Of a stretch of DNA of 64,000 nucleotides, positions 46,232 to 54,453 are shown one piece after another. The stretch is taken from positions 20,001 through 84,000 of the forward strand of contig NZ_JASNVW010000002.1 of assembly GCF_030186535.1 (NCBI RefSeq), read 5' to 3'. Both the position numbers and the translations under genes were made by a program. The notes below the pieces were generated by a model. The model was not told where the DNA came from and did not search any database. It saw nothing but the letters and a program-made list of their open reading frames with translations. Each line of letters opens with the position of its first letter. Position 1 is the first letter of the stretch. This DNA comes from Ignisphaera cupida (lineage in GTDB: Archaea > Thermoproteota > Thermoprotei_A > Sulfolobales > Ignisphaeraceae).

Positions 46232-47395
46232 TTAAATAATTCGATGTAGTCCAAGTCTAATAAAATATCTATACACCTCTTCTTCAAGACTTTTAACTAA
46301 ATGATTTCTTATGTCAAACCCTAGGTGCTTATTAACATCATTTAAAAATATTTCCAATTCGTTCTTAGACCATATGTAGCGAGATGCAAGACCCAGTTTA
46401 TACTCCTCAACCTTGTTAATATCAATTAAATATTTTCTGAGCCTATCTGCTGAAGCAATGATTGTGTTAAGCTTTGTTATTAACTCATTTGCTAATTCCT
46501 TTTCCAAATTTTCAAAGATTATTCTCTTAAATGTGGAATACATGGTATGAGCAAACATAGGTCCTACGTTAATTCCACCAACATTTTCTAATATAAGGTA
46601 TTCCAAATGAGTTAGATAATCTCCGGAATGAATCTTTAAATAGATGTTGTGTTTCTGCATAATTTTTGAGAATGTAGATATGATAAGCAGGTTAGCTTTA
46701 TTATAGGGAACAACTTCTGTTCCAACATCTGCAACACCAAAAACTATCTTTTCAATGTTTATACCTCTTGATTTAAGTCTTGACATGGTTAACTCAATAA
46801 ACTTGTCTATTATTTCCGGTGATTTGTAGCCCCATCTATCACTTCCAATTTCATAGCCAATATCAACACCATGTTGTTTTGCCATGTCTTCGGAATATTC
46901 AATAAGTTCTACAGTTCTATAAGCAGCCACATCAGGTTCAGCATTTCTATCAGGTTTATTTAAATCAATAGTTGTATCAATGTGAATTAAACTAAAACCG
47001 GCTTTTATAAACTCATTTAATGATTTGAGAAAATCATCTACAGCTTCTTCATAGGATAAATTTTTGAGTAAATGCTCGTCTCTAAGCCAGGGCCCTCCAT
47101 GATCAAGTTGAAGAAATATTAATGTATTATTTTCATGTAAGTTTTTCATATAGTTGTTAATGTACTCTGAAAATTGTTTAGGAGTCCAACCAGTATATCC
47201 ACCATCAACATTTATTTGATTTAATGAAGCAATAAAAATTATTGGAGCCTTTAAATTAGTTGCAGCATTAAGTACTGCAGTAACAACGTATTTAGAGATA
47301 GGTGAAACCCCCAATAAACAAAAATTTCTGTTTTGAATATTTCTTAGAAACAACAAGTCTCTTAATGCTTTATAATCACCGTAAAAATTCGTCAA
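46232..47395 (-). CDS. GatZ/KbaZ-like tagatose-bisphosphate aldolase family protein
   Basis: A 387-residue TIM-barrel protein. VVTAVLNAATNLKAPIIF...NQINVDGGYTGWTP matches the GatZ/KbaZ family. Metal-aldolase-like positions remain: LDHGGPW and IHSGDYLTH. In bacteria KbaZ helps the catalytic subunit KbaY, but no KbaY-like gene is in the window. This protein may act alone, or the partner may lie elsewhere. The start is TTG 47395. First gene of the minus-strand pair with the SIS gene; divergent from the BadF kinase gene. Confidence 0.82.
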   Translation of the reverse strand: MTNFYGDYKALRDLLFLRNIQNRNFCLLGVSPISKYVVTAVLNAATNLKAPIIFIASLNQINVDGGYTGWTPKQFSEYINNYMKNLHENNTLIFLQLDHGGPWLRDEHLLKNLSYEEAVDDFLKSLNEFIKAGFSLIHIDTTIDLNKPDRNAEPDVAAYRTVELIEYSEDMAKQHGVDIGYEIGSDRWGYKSPEIIDKFIELTMSRLKSRGINIEKIVFGVADVGTEVVPYNKANLLIISTFSKIMQKHNIYLKIHSGDYLTHLEYLILENVGGINVGPMFAHTMYSTFKRIIFENLEKELANELITKLNTIIASADRLRKYLIDINKVEEYKLGLASRYIWSKNELEIFLNDVNKHLGFDIRNHLVKSLEEEVYRYFIRLGLHRII

Positions 47396-47456
47396 CTTAC
47401 AATACGCCTCTCAGCATTTAGTGTCAAAGTATCTAGGCCTTATTTAGCATAACTTA

Positions 47457-47467
47457 AGTTTAAATAG
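47457..47467 (+). promoter_or_regulatory. TATA box of the sugar kinase operon
   Basis: AGTTTAAATAG lies about 35 bases before ATG 47499 in the 103-base divergent region. GGTG precedes the start by about six bases. Confidence 0.5.
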
Positions 47468-47498
47468 TTTTTTATCACCATAAGAAGTTGGTGTCTCT

Positions 47499-48497
47499 AT
47501 GAAATTTATGGCTATTGATACAGGAAAGACAAAAACTATTGCAATGCTTTTTGACAAAAATTTAGATGTTTTATGTAGTGTTGCTGGAGATCCTGCTGAT
47601 ATAACTCTTGATCCAGATGTTGTTAAGGGGAATATAGATAAGGTTGTGAGGAAATGTTTTGAGTTGTCTGGTCTTAGTTTTAAAGATATTGACTTAGTTG
47701 TTTTTAGTTGGGCTGGTCTCGATACTAAGAAGGATTTTGATATTGCTTGGAGTTATGTTAAAGAGCTTGGCTATCCAATTGAGAAAATTGTTATTGAGCA
47801 TGACGCTGTAACAGCTTTTTATGCTGTTACATGGGGCGAGCCAGGCATTGCTATTATAGCTGGTACAGGTGCTATAGCTTTTGGTATGGATAAAAAAGGT
47901 AGAAGAGCTAGGTCAAGTGGATGGGGGTGGCTCATAGGTGATGAGGGAAGTGCTTCATGGATTGCTTTACAAGCTCTTAACGCAGCTTCAAGAGCTTATG
48001 ATGGTAGAGACAGATATACCTCTCTTGTTGAAAGAATAAAAAATTTCTTTGGAGTTAACGACTTACTTGATATTGTTACAATTGTATATAGAATTAAGCC
48101 ATTTGATATAGGAAAAATAGCTGCAATAGCTGTTTTAGTTGATGAGGAAGCTGAGAAGGGTGATGAAATAGCTATGGAAATAATGAATAAAGCTGGGCTG
48201 GAATTAGCCCTAGCTGTTTATAATGTTGCGCAAAAGCTTAATATGGTTGATGAGGAGATTATTGTTGGTGGTGTTGGTAGCGTGTTTAAGTCTAAGATTG
48301 TTCGAAAAGTCTTCGAAGAAAATGTTAGGAAGATGCTGAAAAAGGCTATATTGAGGGATCCGATTATAGGATACAAGGCTATTATAGGTCCTGTTATAAT
48401 AGCTTTGAAGAGATTTGGTGTAGAGATAAATAGGGATGTTGTAAATCTTATTGAGGAAAGAGTTAATAAAGCAGAGAAAAATATTGTAACAGTTTAA
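47499..48497 (+). CDS. BadF/BcrA-type ATPase, hexokinase or N-acetylhexosamine kinase
   Basis: A 332-residue ASKHA-fold kinase. Phosphate loops are FMAIDTGKTKTIAML and IIAGTGAIAFGM. SSGWGWLIGDEGSASWIA is the family signature near residue 150, and EEIIVGGVGSVF is the adenosine motif. Archaeal members such as the Sulfolobus tokodaii hexokinase phosphorylate glucose, mannose, glucosamine and N-acetylglucosamine. The neighbouring SIS, PfkB and KbaZ-like genes favour an amino sugar. Followed after 21 bases by a PfkB kinase gene. Confidence 0.88.
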   Translation: MKFMAIDTGKTKTIAMLFDKNLDVLCSVAGDPADITLDPDVVKGNIDKVVRKCFELSGLSFKDIDLVVFSWAGLDTKKDFDIAWSYVKELGYPIEKIVIEHDAVTAFYAVTWGEPGIAIIAGTGAIAFGMDKKGRRARSSGWGWLIGDEGSASWIALQALNAASRAYDGRDRYTSLVERIKNFFGVNDLLDIVTIVYRIKPFDIGKIAAIAVLVDEEAEKGDEIAMEIMNKAGLELALAVYNVAQKLNMVDEEIIVGGVGSVFKSKIVRKVFEENVRKMLKKAILRDPIIGYKAIIGPVIIALKRFGVEINRDVVNLIEERVNKAEKNIVTV

Positions 48498-48518
48498 GTA
48501 TTTATTGCTGAAGGTGGT

Positions 48519-49472
48519 ATGATGGCATTTGATGTTATATCACTTGGTGAGCTTCTTGTTGAGTTTGTTAGAAAGGAGAGAGATGGTGTTCATACAACAC
48601 CTGGAACATACCTTGGGCCTTATCCAAGTGGGGCACCTGCAATTACTATAGATTCTTGTGCACGTCTAGGACTAAAAACAGGATTTATAGGCGTTGTTGG
48701 AAATGATGATTTTGGTCAACTTCTTATAAAGAGACTTGCTAGTGATGGTGTTGATGTATCGAAGATTTATATAGATGAAAATTCTATGACCGGAATGGCT
48801 TTTGTAGCATATAGAGTTGATGGAAGTAGAAGATTTGTATTTAACTTAAAATTTTCTGCATCTGCAAAGTTGTCACCAGACCATATAGAAGTGGATTATG
48901 TTGGTAAGTCAAAGGTTTTGCACATATCCGGTTCAACAATTTTCATAAGCAAGAGTAGTAAAGAAGCATGTGAAAAAGCTGTTACAATAGCTAAGCAAAA
49001 CAATGTTTTGGTCACACTTGATCCAAATCTAAGACCTGAACTTGCATCCTTAGAAGAGTCTAGAGAGGCTTTAAGCTTCTTCATATCTAAAAGTGATGTG
49101 ATTCTTGTAGGTGAAGATGAACTTCTAAAACTATTTGATACCCAGTATCTCAATGAAGCAATTCAAAAGTTATTTGATCGAGGTCCAAAAATAGTTGTTG
49201 TTAAGAGAGGTAAGAGAGGATCCATGATGGTAACAAGATCCGGAGATGTTGTAGAAGCCTCAGCGTTCACAGTTAAAGAGGTAGATCCAACAGGAGCTGG
49301 GGATGTATACAACGCAGCTTTTATATATGGGTATCTAAAAGGATGGGGTTATAGAGATATCCTCATATTTGCAAATGCTGCAGGAGCTGTGAAAGTAATG
49401 AAGGTAGGTCCCATGGAGGGCCCAGAATCCATCGACGAAATCTCGAAGATAATCAGAGAATTTAAGGTTTAA
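48519..49472 (+). CDS. PfkB-family sugar kinase
   Basis: A ribokinase-fold kinase of 317 residues. N-terminal GELLVEF, substrate-side GVVGNDDFGQ, and the second signature DPTGAGDVYNAAF with the catalytic Asp. KdgK, fructokinase and tagatose-6-phosphate kinase share this fold, so the substrate is open. Its position after the BadF kinase suggests a second phosphorylation in the same pathway. ATG 48519 or 48522 follows AAGGTGGT. Confidence 0.9.
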   Translation: MMAFDVISLGELLVEFVRKERDGVHTTPGTYLGPYPSGAPAITIDSCARLGLKTGFIGVVGNDDFGQLLIKRLASDGVDVSKIYIDENSMTGMAFVAYRVDGSRRFVFNLKFSASAKLSPDHIEVDYVGKSKVLHISGSTIFISKSSKEACEKAVTIAKQNNVLVTLDPNLRPELASLEESREALSFFISKSDVILVGEDELLKLFDTQYLNEAIQKLFDRGPKIVVVKRGKRGSMMVTRSGDVVEASAFTVKEVDPTGAGDVYNAAFIYGYLKGWGYRDILIFANAAGAVKVMKVGPMEGPESIDEISKIIREFKV

Positions 49473-49525
49473 ACACAAGTAGTTTTAACTCAAAACACAA
49501 AACTTTATTAGGTTTAAGTTTAAAT

Positions 49526-49738
49526 ATGTCTTTTAGTATTGATGGGAATGTGTTTAGAGAAGTATTTAAAAAATCTTACATGAATAGAAGTAGGTATAGG
49601 ACTAGTAGGAGGAATATGGAGGATATCATTAGACTTGGTCTTTTTGCTAAAGAGCTTGTCAGTCTCTATTTCTCTGTGGTTAAATGGAATGATTTTGATA
49701 GGGTTTTGAGAATTAATGTAGGTGTTACTGTTGAGTGA
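49526..49738 (+). CDS. Small basic protein upstream of a nucleotidyltransferase (possible antitoxin/partner)
   Basis: A 70-residue protein rich in arginine near its middle (YMNRSRYRTSRRNMEDIIR), with a hydrophobic C-terminal half. AGTTTAAATATG just before its start is a TATA candidate, which implies a nearly leaderless transcript. The end overlaps the following nucleotidyltransferase frame by 17 bases. This arrangement is typical of toxin-antitoxin or MNT-type pairs, but the family is not recognised. Confidence 0.6.
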   Translation: MSFSIDGNVFREVFKKSYMNRSRYRTSRRNMEDIIRLGLFAKELVSLYFSVVKWNDFDRVLRINVGVTVE

Positions 49739-50342
49739 AGGAGGTGTGCTATCTATAGTAAATGAGCTATATAAAGCTTTTATTAATGATGTTTTGCCAA
49801 AATTAGAAAAGATAGCAGATGAGGGTAAGCGGTATCTCTATTTCTTAGCATGGCTAAATAGTGAACTTGAAAAGAGATGTTTAGGTAAAATAATTGTTAC
49901 TGGTGGATTTGCTGTTGAAGTGTATACTGGTAGAATCTATAGAACAATGGATGTGGACATCATTGTTGAAAACGCAAAAGCTAAGAATATTATCGATGAG
50001 TTCTTAAACATGTTTTCTGAGAAAATTGGGAGGGGGCATTTACCAAAATATGAAATACTTCAGTTAAAATCTATAGACATAGTGTCAACAGTTTATAATA
50101 AACCAGTTATTCCAACAAAGATAATTGTAAATAGTTTTACATTGTATTTAGAACCTGTGGAAGAGCTTATTGTAACTTATTTAGCTGGTTGGAAGTTTTG
50201 GGGAGCTACAGAGGATAGGGATAAAGCCATCTGGTTATATATGGTATGGAAAGATAAGTTAAATATGCACTATCTTGAATCAAGGGCTTTGAAGGAAAAT
50301 GTTTATGACTATCTTCAGGAGCTTAAGAAAATAGCTATTTAA
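49722..50342 (+). CDS. Nucleotidyltransferase-fold protein (AbiEii/MNT-like)
   Basis: A 206-residue protein with the minimal nucleotidyltransferase signature TGGFAVEVYTGRIYRTMDVDII (GG followed by DxD). This is as in AbiEii-type toxins and related archaeal proteins. AAGGAGGTG at 49738-49746 is a perfect ribosome-binding site, but no standard start lies at the right distance after it. GTG 49722, inside the previous gene, opens the frame. Paired with the 70-residue protein upstream. No HEPN partner is seen. Confidence 0.75.
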   Translation: MLLLSEGGVLSIVNELYKAFINDVLPKLEKIADEGKRYLYFLAWLNSELEKRCLGKIIVTGGFAVEVYTGRIYRTMDVDIIVENAKAKNIIDEFLNMFSEKIGRGHLPKYEILQLKSIDIVSTVYNKPVIPTKIIVNSFTLYLEPVEELIVTYLAGWKFWGATEDRDKAIWLYMVWKDKLNMHYLESRALKENVYDYLQELKKIAI

Positions 50343-50414
50343 ATCACGATTTCAAGTAAGGTTTTAGATCAAAATTGGTAATATATTATATTCTTGAATT
50401 TAGCACTGTTTTAC

Positions 50415-50464
50415 GTGATGAAAGGAGGGAAGAGCTGAGTCCTGATGACCTCACCCTTTGCTGA
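50415..50464 (+). ncRNA. Box C/D guide sRNA candidate
   Basis: Box C GTGATGA (50415-50421), a 13-base guide AAGGAGGGAAGAG, D' CTGA (50435-50438), a 3-base spacer, C' CTGATGA (50442-50448), a 12-base guide CCTCACCCTTTG and box D CTGA (50461-50464). The second guide pairs over 8 bases with GGGTGAGG at 73-80 of the 23S rRNA, with G73 at the methylation position; this match could be chance. It lies between two convergent genes. Confidence 0.82.
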
Positions 50465-50566
50465 TTAATTCTTATGTTTTGCAGATAACATTGAAATAAG
50501 CCTTTATTCAGAAATTGAAATGTTGTTGGATTGTACTTTATTAGAATTGAAAAATAAGTTGATATG

Positions 50567-51082
50567 TTAAAAAGGTACATAGTTTAAGTCTTTGTTAAGG
50601 ATTTTCTCAACAAGTTTTTTCGTTGTTTTTGTTACATCATCTCTTTTAATAACTTCTTCAAGAGGTATCCAAGCAACATCAATAGCGTCTCCACCTGCCC
50701 TGAGATTGCCTTTAATAGTGTTTGAATCGAATAGAACATCTATGATTACGTAGTGATACTGAACCTTTCCAAGCTCATCACGAGTTATAGCATTGAAAAC
50801 TCCTATAATTCCAAGGGGCTCAGCAACAATGCCTGTTTCTTCTTCAAGTTCCCGCTTGGCTGCTTCATCAATAGTTTCACCAGCTTCTATTGCACCTCCA
50901 GGAACAGCCCATACACCAGGTCTTGGAGCATAGCCTCGTTTAATAAGCAAAATACTATTGTTTTTAACAAGGACACAGCCAACAGCTGCAATAGCATATT
51001 TAGGATATAACCTACCACAATTTTTGGTCAAGGTAATCACATTTAGTGTTAACGCATGATTAACGTCATTGGTATAAAACAC
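50567..51082 (-). CDS. Nudix hydrolase
   Basis: A 171-residue protein with a perfect Nudix box, G-x5-E-x7-R-E-x2-E-E-x-G (GGAIEAGETIDEAAKRELEEETG), about residues 60-83. It hydrolyses a nucleoside diphosphate linked to another moiety; the WAVPGG and YHYVIIDVLF parts resemble ADP-ribose pyrophosphatases. The first 25 residues are not typical, and the start may be internal. Monocistronic on the minus strand. Confidence 0.9.
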   Translation of the reverse strand: MFYTNDVNHALTLNVITLTKNCGRLYPKYAIAAVGCVLVKNNSILLIKRGYAPRPGVWAVPGGAIEAGETIDEAAKRELEEETGIVAEPLGIIGVFNAITRDELGKVQYHYVIIDVLFDSNTIKGNLRAGGDAIDVAWIPLEEVIKRDDVTKTTKKLVEKILNKDLNYVPF

Positions 51083-51208
51083 TGGCCTGAAACATTAATA
51101 AGCGTTAATAGCCATAGACTAATGATTTGAAATATGAGTAAACATATCGCAGTGCAGAAATGGTGATAAAAACTGTAGATTTAATATCTTTAATGCTGTT
51201 GAAACATC

Positions 51209-52168
51209 TTAATGAGCAGATACAGTATTTAAGTATTGTTCAAATTCTTGTCTCTTTGGAATAGCCGTTACAGCTCCTCTTTTAAGGCATTTTAAACCTG
51301 CTACGATATTTGAATACATTACAGAGGTTTCAAGGTCTTTACCTTCAAGTATGTAAAATGTTATAAATGCTGCTGTCCAAGCATCTCCAGCTCCTGTAGT
51401 ATCAACAGGCTTTATTTTTATTGCTTGTTTATATACCTCTTCTTTTCGTGTTTTTACATATGCCCCCATAGCTCCAAGTCTTATAGCCACAACCTCAACA
51501 TTTTTATATTTCCTCATAATCTTTTCAGCAACATATTTGTAGTCTCTAGTCATAAACATGTTGTCTAGCTCTTCAAAACCCATGGTAATTATTGTGGAAA
51601 CCCTAAAATATTTATCCATAACCTCCAATGCCTTGTCTCCATACCCCCAAATATCCTGTCTGTAATTAGGGTCTATAGAAACTTGAAGACCTTTTTCAAA
51701 AGCTCTACTCATTATAGCATATACAGTTTCTGAGAGAGGTGGATATGCTGTTGCTACGCCAGATACATGAATAATCCTAGTTTTTACAACACTATCTACA
51801 TCAATATCATTCACAGTTAACATTGTATCAGCTGTTTTTACCCAGGGATCTCTATAGAAAAAGAAATCTCTTTCACCACCACTTTTTCTAACAACAAAAG
51901 CAAGTGACGTTCTAGCAGATTTTGTTACAAGCCACCTAATATCAACACCTTCATTTTCGAGAAAGTTTTTAAGCATATACCCAAACTGATCATCCCCTAC
52001 AGCTCCTATAAAGGCGGATCTATGCCCAAGTCTTGCAATACCAATAGCAACATTTGCAGGAGCTCCACCGAAATGTATTTCAAAAACCATTCCATCTCTG
52101 TAACTACCTTCTTCAACAGGTATTATATCAACCAGTATTTCTCCTACGCATACAGCCTCAATAGACAT
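51209..52168 (-). CDS. PfkB-family sugar kinase
   Basis: A ribokinase-fold kinase. ATG 52168 (MSIEAVCVGEILVDI) is the likely start, giving about 319 residues. The frame extends 30 residues upstream, but TTTATAATA at about 52207 and GTGGT before ATG 52168 argue against the longer form. Signatures are FGGAPANVAIGIARLG, GAVGDDQFG and DTTGAGDAWTAAF. Fructokinase- or KdgK-like; substrate unknown. Divergent from the sugar isomerase gene. Confidence 0.9.
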   Translation of the reverse strand: MSIEAVCVGEILVDIIPVEEGSYRDGMVFEIHFGGAPANVAIGIARLGHRSAFIGAVGDDQFGYMLKNFLENEGVDIRWLVTKSARTSLAFVVRKSGGERDFFFYRDPWVKTADTMLTVNDIDVDSVVKTRIIHVSGVATAYPPLSETVYAIMSRAFEKGLQVSIDPNYRQDIWGYGDKALEVMDKYFRVSTIITMGFEELDNMFMTRDYKYVAEKIMRKYKNVEVVAIRLGAMGAYVKTRKEEVYKQAIKIKPVDTTGAGDAWTAAFITFYILEGKDLETSVMYSNIVAGLKCLKRGAVTAIPKRQEFEQYLNTVSAH

Positions 52169-52367
52169 AACTACCACACATAACCAATTTTGAAATACAT
52201 ATATTATAAATCTATTTAAACAATGCCAAGAAATTTCATCAGAACAAAGCTTTATCACATCATATAATTAAATATGAATAGCATGTTTGATTACATCGTT
52301 ATAAAAAACTTAGAGTAAGACTTATAATTTTTGCATAAAACCATATTTGCTGGGGTGGGTTAGATAT

Positions 52368-53159
52368 ATGCGAATTGCACTTCAGCTGTATTCACTAAGA
52401 TCTTATCTTGAGAAAAACTTTGAGGAAGTAATTAGGTGGGTGGCTGATATAGGTTTTGAAGGTGTTGAGTTTGCAGGTTTCTATGGCAAGGACCCTAATT
52501 GGCTTAGAGAATTCTTAAGCAAAGCTGGTCTTGAAGTAGCAGGGGCACATATTCCATTGAATGCTTTTAGTGATAGAGAATTTGAGAAAACCATAGCATT
52601 TAACAAGAGTCTTGGAAATAAATATCTTATAATACCTGGGGCACCCAAGGAAATGATAAAAACACGAGGTGATTGGATAAGTTTCTCAAAGACCTTGAAT
52701 AATCTAGCTAATAAGCTTAAGATACATGGCATGAAAATAGGTTATCACAATCATAGATCAGAATTTGAGTTGGTTGAAGGTGAAAGACCTTGGGATATTA
52801 TTTTCAGTAATACTGTTAGTGATGTTATTATGCAGCTTGATATTGGACATGCGCTAGCAGCGAAATTATCTGAGGAGGAGATAATAACTGTTATCAAAAA
52901 ATATAGGGGTAGAGCTGTGACTATTCATGTAAAAGATTATTCAAAGAAAAAAGCTATTGAATTTCAAAGTGTTGAAAAAGGCTATGAAGTTGTTCTTGGA
53001 GAAGGTGATACAAAGTGGTTAGATATTATAAAAGCATTGAAAGACTATGGAAATACTGAGTGGCTAATAATAGAGCAAGAAACATATCCTTATCAACCAC
53101 CAATAGAATCCATTAAAAAATCTTATATATTCCTACGTAATCTTATTGCAACATTGTAA
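52368..53159 (+). CDS. TIM-barrel sugar isomerase/epimerase (AP endonuclease family 2 fold)
   Basis: A xylose-isomerase-like barrel of about 263 residues. The start MRIALQLYSLRSYLEKNF, the metal-binding GYHNHRSEFE, MQLDIGHALAAK, VTIHVKDY and WLIIEQE fit this family, which includes inosose dehydratases and hydroxypyruvate isomerases. ATG 52368 follows GGGGTGGGT by seven bases. CTTATAATTT at 52321-52330 is the TATA. TTG 52347 lies before the expected transcription start. Probably acts with the Gfo/Idh/MocA genes downstream. Confidence 0.88.
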   Translation: MRIALQLYSLRSYLEKNFEEVIRWVADIGFEGVEFAGFYGKDPNWLREFLSKAGLEVAGAHIPLNAFSDREFEKTIAFNKSLGNKYLIIPGAPKEMIKTRGDWISFSKTLNNLANKLKIHGMKIGYHNHRSEFELVEGERPWDIIFSNTVSDVIMQLDIGHALAAKLSEEEIITVIKKYRGRAVTIHVKDYSKKKAIEFQSVEKGYEVVLGEGDTKWLDIIKALKDYGNTEWLIIEQETYPYQPPIESIKKSYIFLRNLIATL

Positions 53160-53286
53160 ATTATGTCAAAGACAAAACAATATTTTTTGACTTATATTTT
53201 TAAACATCACAATTGAAAGATATTGCTACAAACATCACTAAGCTGATTACTCTCTAATAATTTTGTTCACCAAACTAATTGAACAT

Positions 53287-53297
53287 ATATTTAAATA
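53287..53297 (+). promoter_or_regulatory. TATA box of the dehydrogenase pair
   Basis: ATATTTAAATA lies about 40 bases before ATG 53332. It excludes the earlier start codon at 53263, which is upstream of it. Confidence 0.6.
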
Positions 53298-53331
53298 CTT
53301 CACGCTGTTACATTCTAATGCAGTGTTGCAT

Positions 53332-54453
53332 ATGTCTAAATTAAGAATAGCTTTTATAGGGCTGGGGGGAATAGCTAAGAATGCTCATTTACCAGCTTTA
53401 AAAGGACTTGGATATAAAGTTGATTTTTGTGTTGATATAGACACTGGAAGAGTGAAGGAATTCACTGAAAATGTTGGATGTAAAGGTTATGCAGATTATA
53501 GAGAAATGCTCAAGAACGAAAATCCTGATGTTGTACTTGTTGCAACACCTCATGCTTTTCATGCTCAAATAGCTGTTGATGCTTTAGAAAATGGTTCTCA
53601 CGTATATATTGAAAAACCTATGGCATTAACGGTTGAGGAGGCAACTAAAATAGTTGATGTTGCTCATAGAAAGAATAGATTTATTGTTGTTGGCCACAAT
53701 GGAAGGTTTAGTTATAAAAACTACACAGCTGCTAAAATCATTCATAAAGGTGTTGTTGGGAAAATTTATTATGCAAGAGGATTTATACTTAGGCAAAGAG
53801 GGATACCACCAGCTCCAACATTTCTAAAGAAAGAACTTGCAAGAGGAGGAGCTGTATATGATATAGCTTCACATGCGTTAGATATGCTGCTTTACTTTAT
53901 AGGTTATTCAAAACCTGTTTCTGTTAAGGGATTTACCTATAGAGCTTTTGGTGAAAGAGTGGATGAGTTTGGAGGAACCTATCCACAGCCACCTATACCA
54001 GGCCTAACATCTGATGTGGAAGACTTTGGCTCAGCATTTATATCATTTGACAATGGCATTGCCATGTATGTAGAGGTTAGCTGGGCTGGGTATTTAAAGG
54101 AAAGCAAAGTAGAGTATGTGGTTCTTGGTGATAGAGGAGGAGTACATGTAGATAATACTAACCTATACTACATATCATCAGCTGGGAAAGAGCTTTTTGT
54201 GGGAAGCCATGTTGGTTTAAACATACATGTTGATACCTATGCTGAGGTTTGGAAAAAATTGTTGAATGCTATTGAGAAAAATGATGAAGCTTGCTTATGT
54301 CCTGCAACAACAGCTGAACAAGGCTTTATTAACACTGCAATTCTGGAGTCTATCTACAAATCATCGATGAGTGGTAAGGAGGTTGAATTAAATATTCCAG
54401 ATAAAATAGTTGAGCATGCTAAAAATCAATTGAAGTGTCTAGTAAATGAATAA
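53332..54453 (+). CDS. Gfo/Idh/MocA-family oxidoreductase
   Basis: NAD(P)-dependent sugar dehydrogenase of 373 residues from this start. Rossmann loop IAFIGLGGIAKNAH, the EKPMAL catalytic lysine motif (YIEKPMALTVEEA) and the C-terminal sheet domain with GGAVYDIASHALDMLLYF (His of the active site). The substrate is not readable. Followed, with one base of overlap (TAATG), by a related gene with which it probably shares an operon. Confidence 0.92.
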   Translation: MSKLRIAFIGLGGIAKNAHLPALKGLGYKVDFCVDIDTGRVKEFTENVGCKGYADYREMLKNENPDVVLVATPHAFHAQIAVDALENGSHVYIEKPMALTVEEATKIVDVAHRKNRFIVVGHNGRFSYKNYTAAKIIHKGVVGKIYYARGFILRQRGIPPAPTFLKKELARGGAVYDIASHALDMLLYFIGYSKPVSVKGFTYRAFGERVDEFGGTYPQPPIPGLTSDVEDFGSAFISFDNGIAMYVEVSWAGYLKESKVEYVVLGDRGGVHVDNTNLYYISSAGKELFVGSHVGLNIHVDTYAEVWKKLLNAIEKNDEACLCPATTAEQGFINTAILESIYKSSMSGKEVELNIPDKIVEHAKNQLKCLVNE

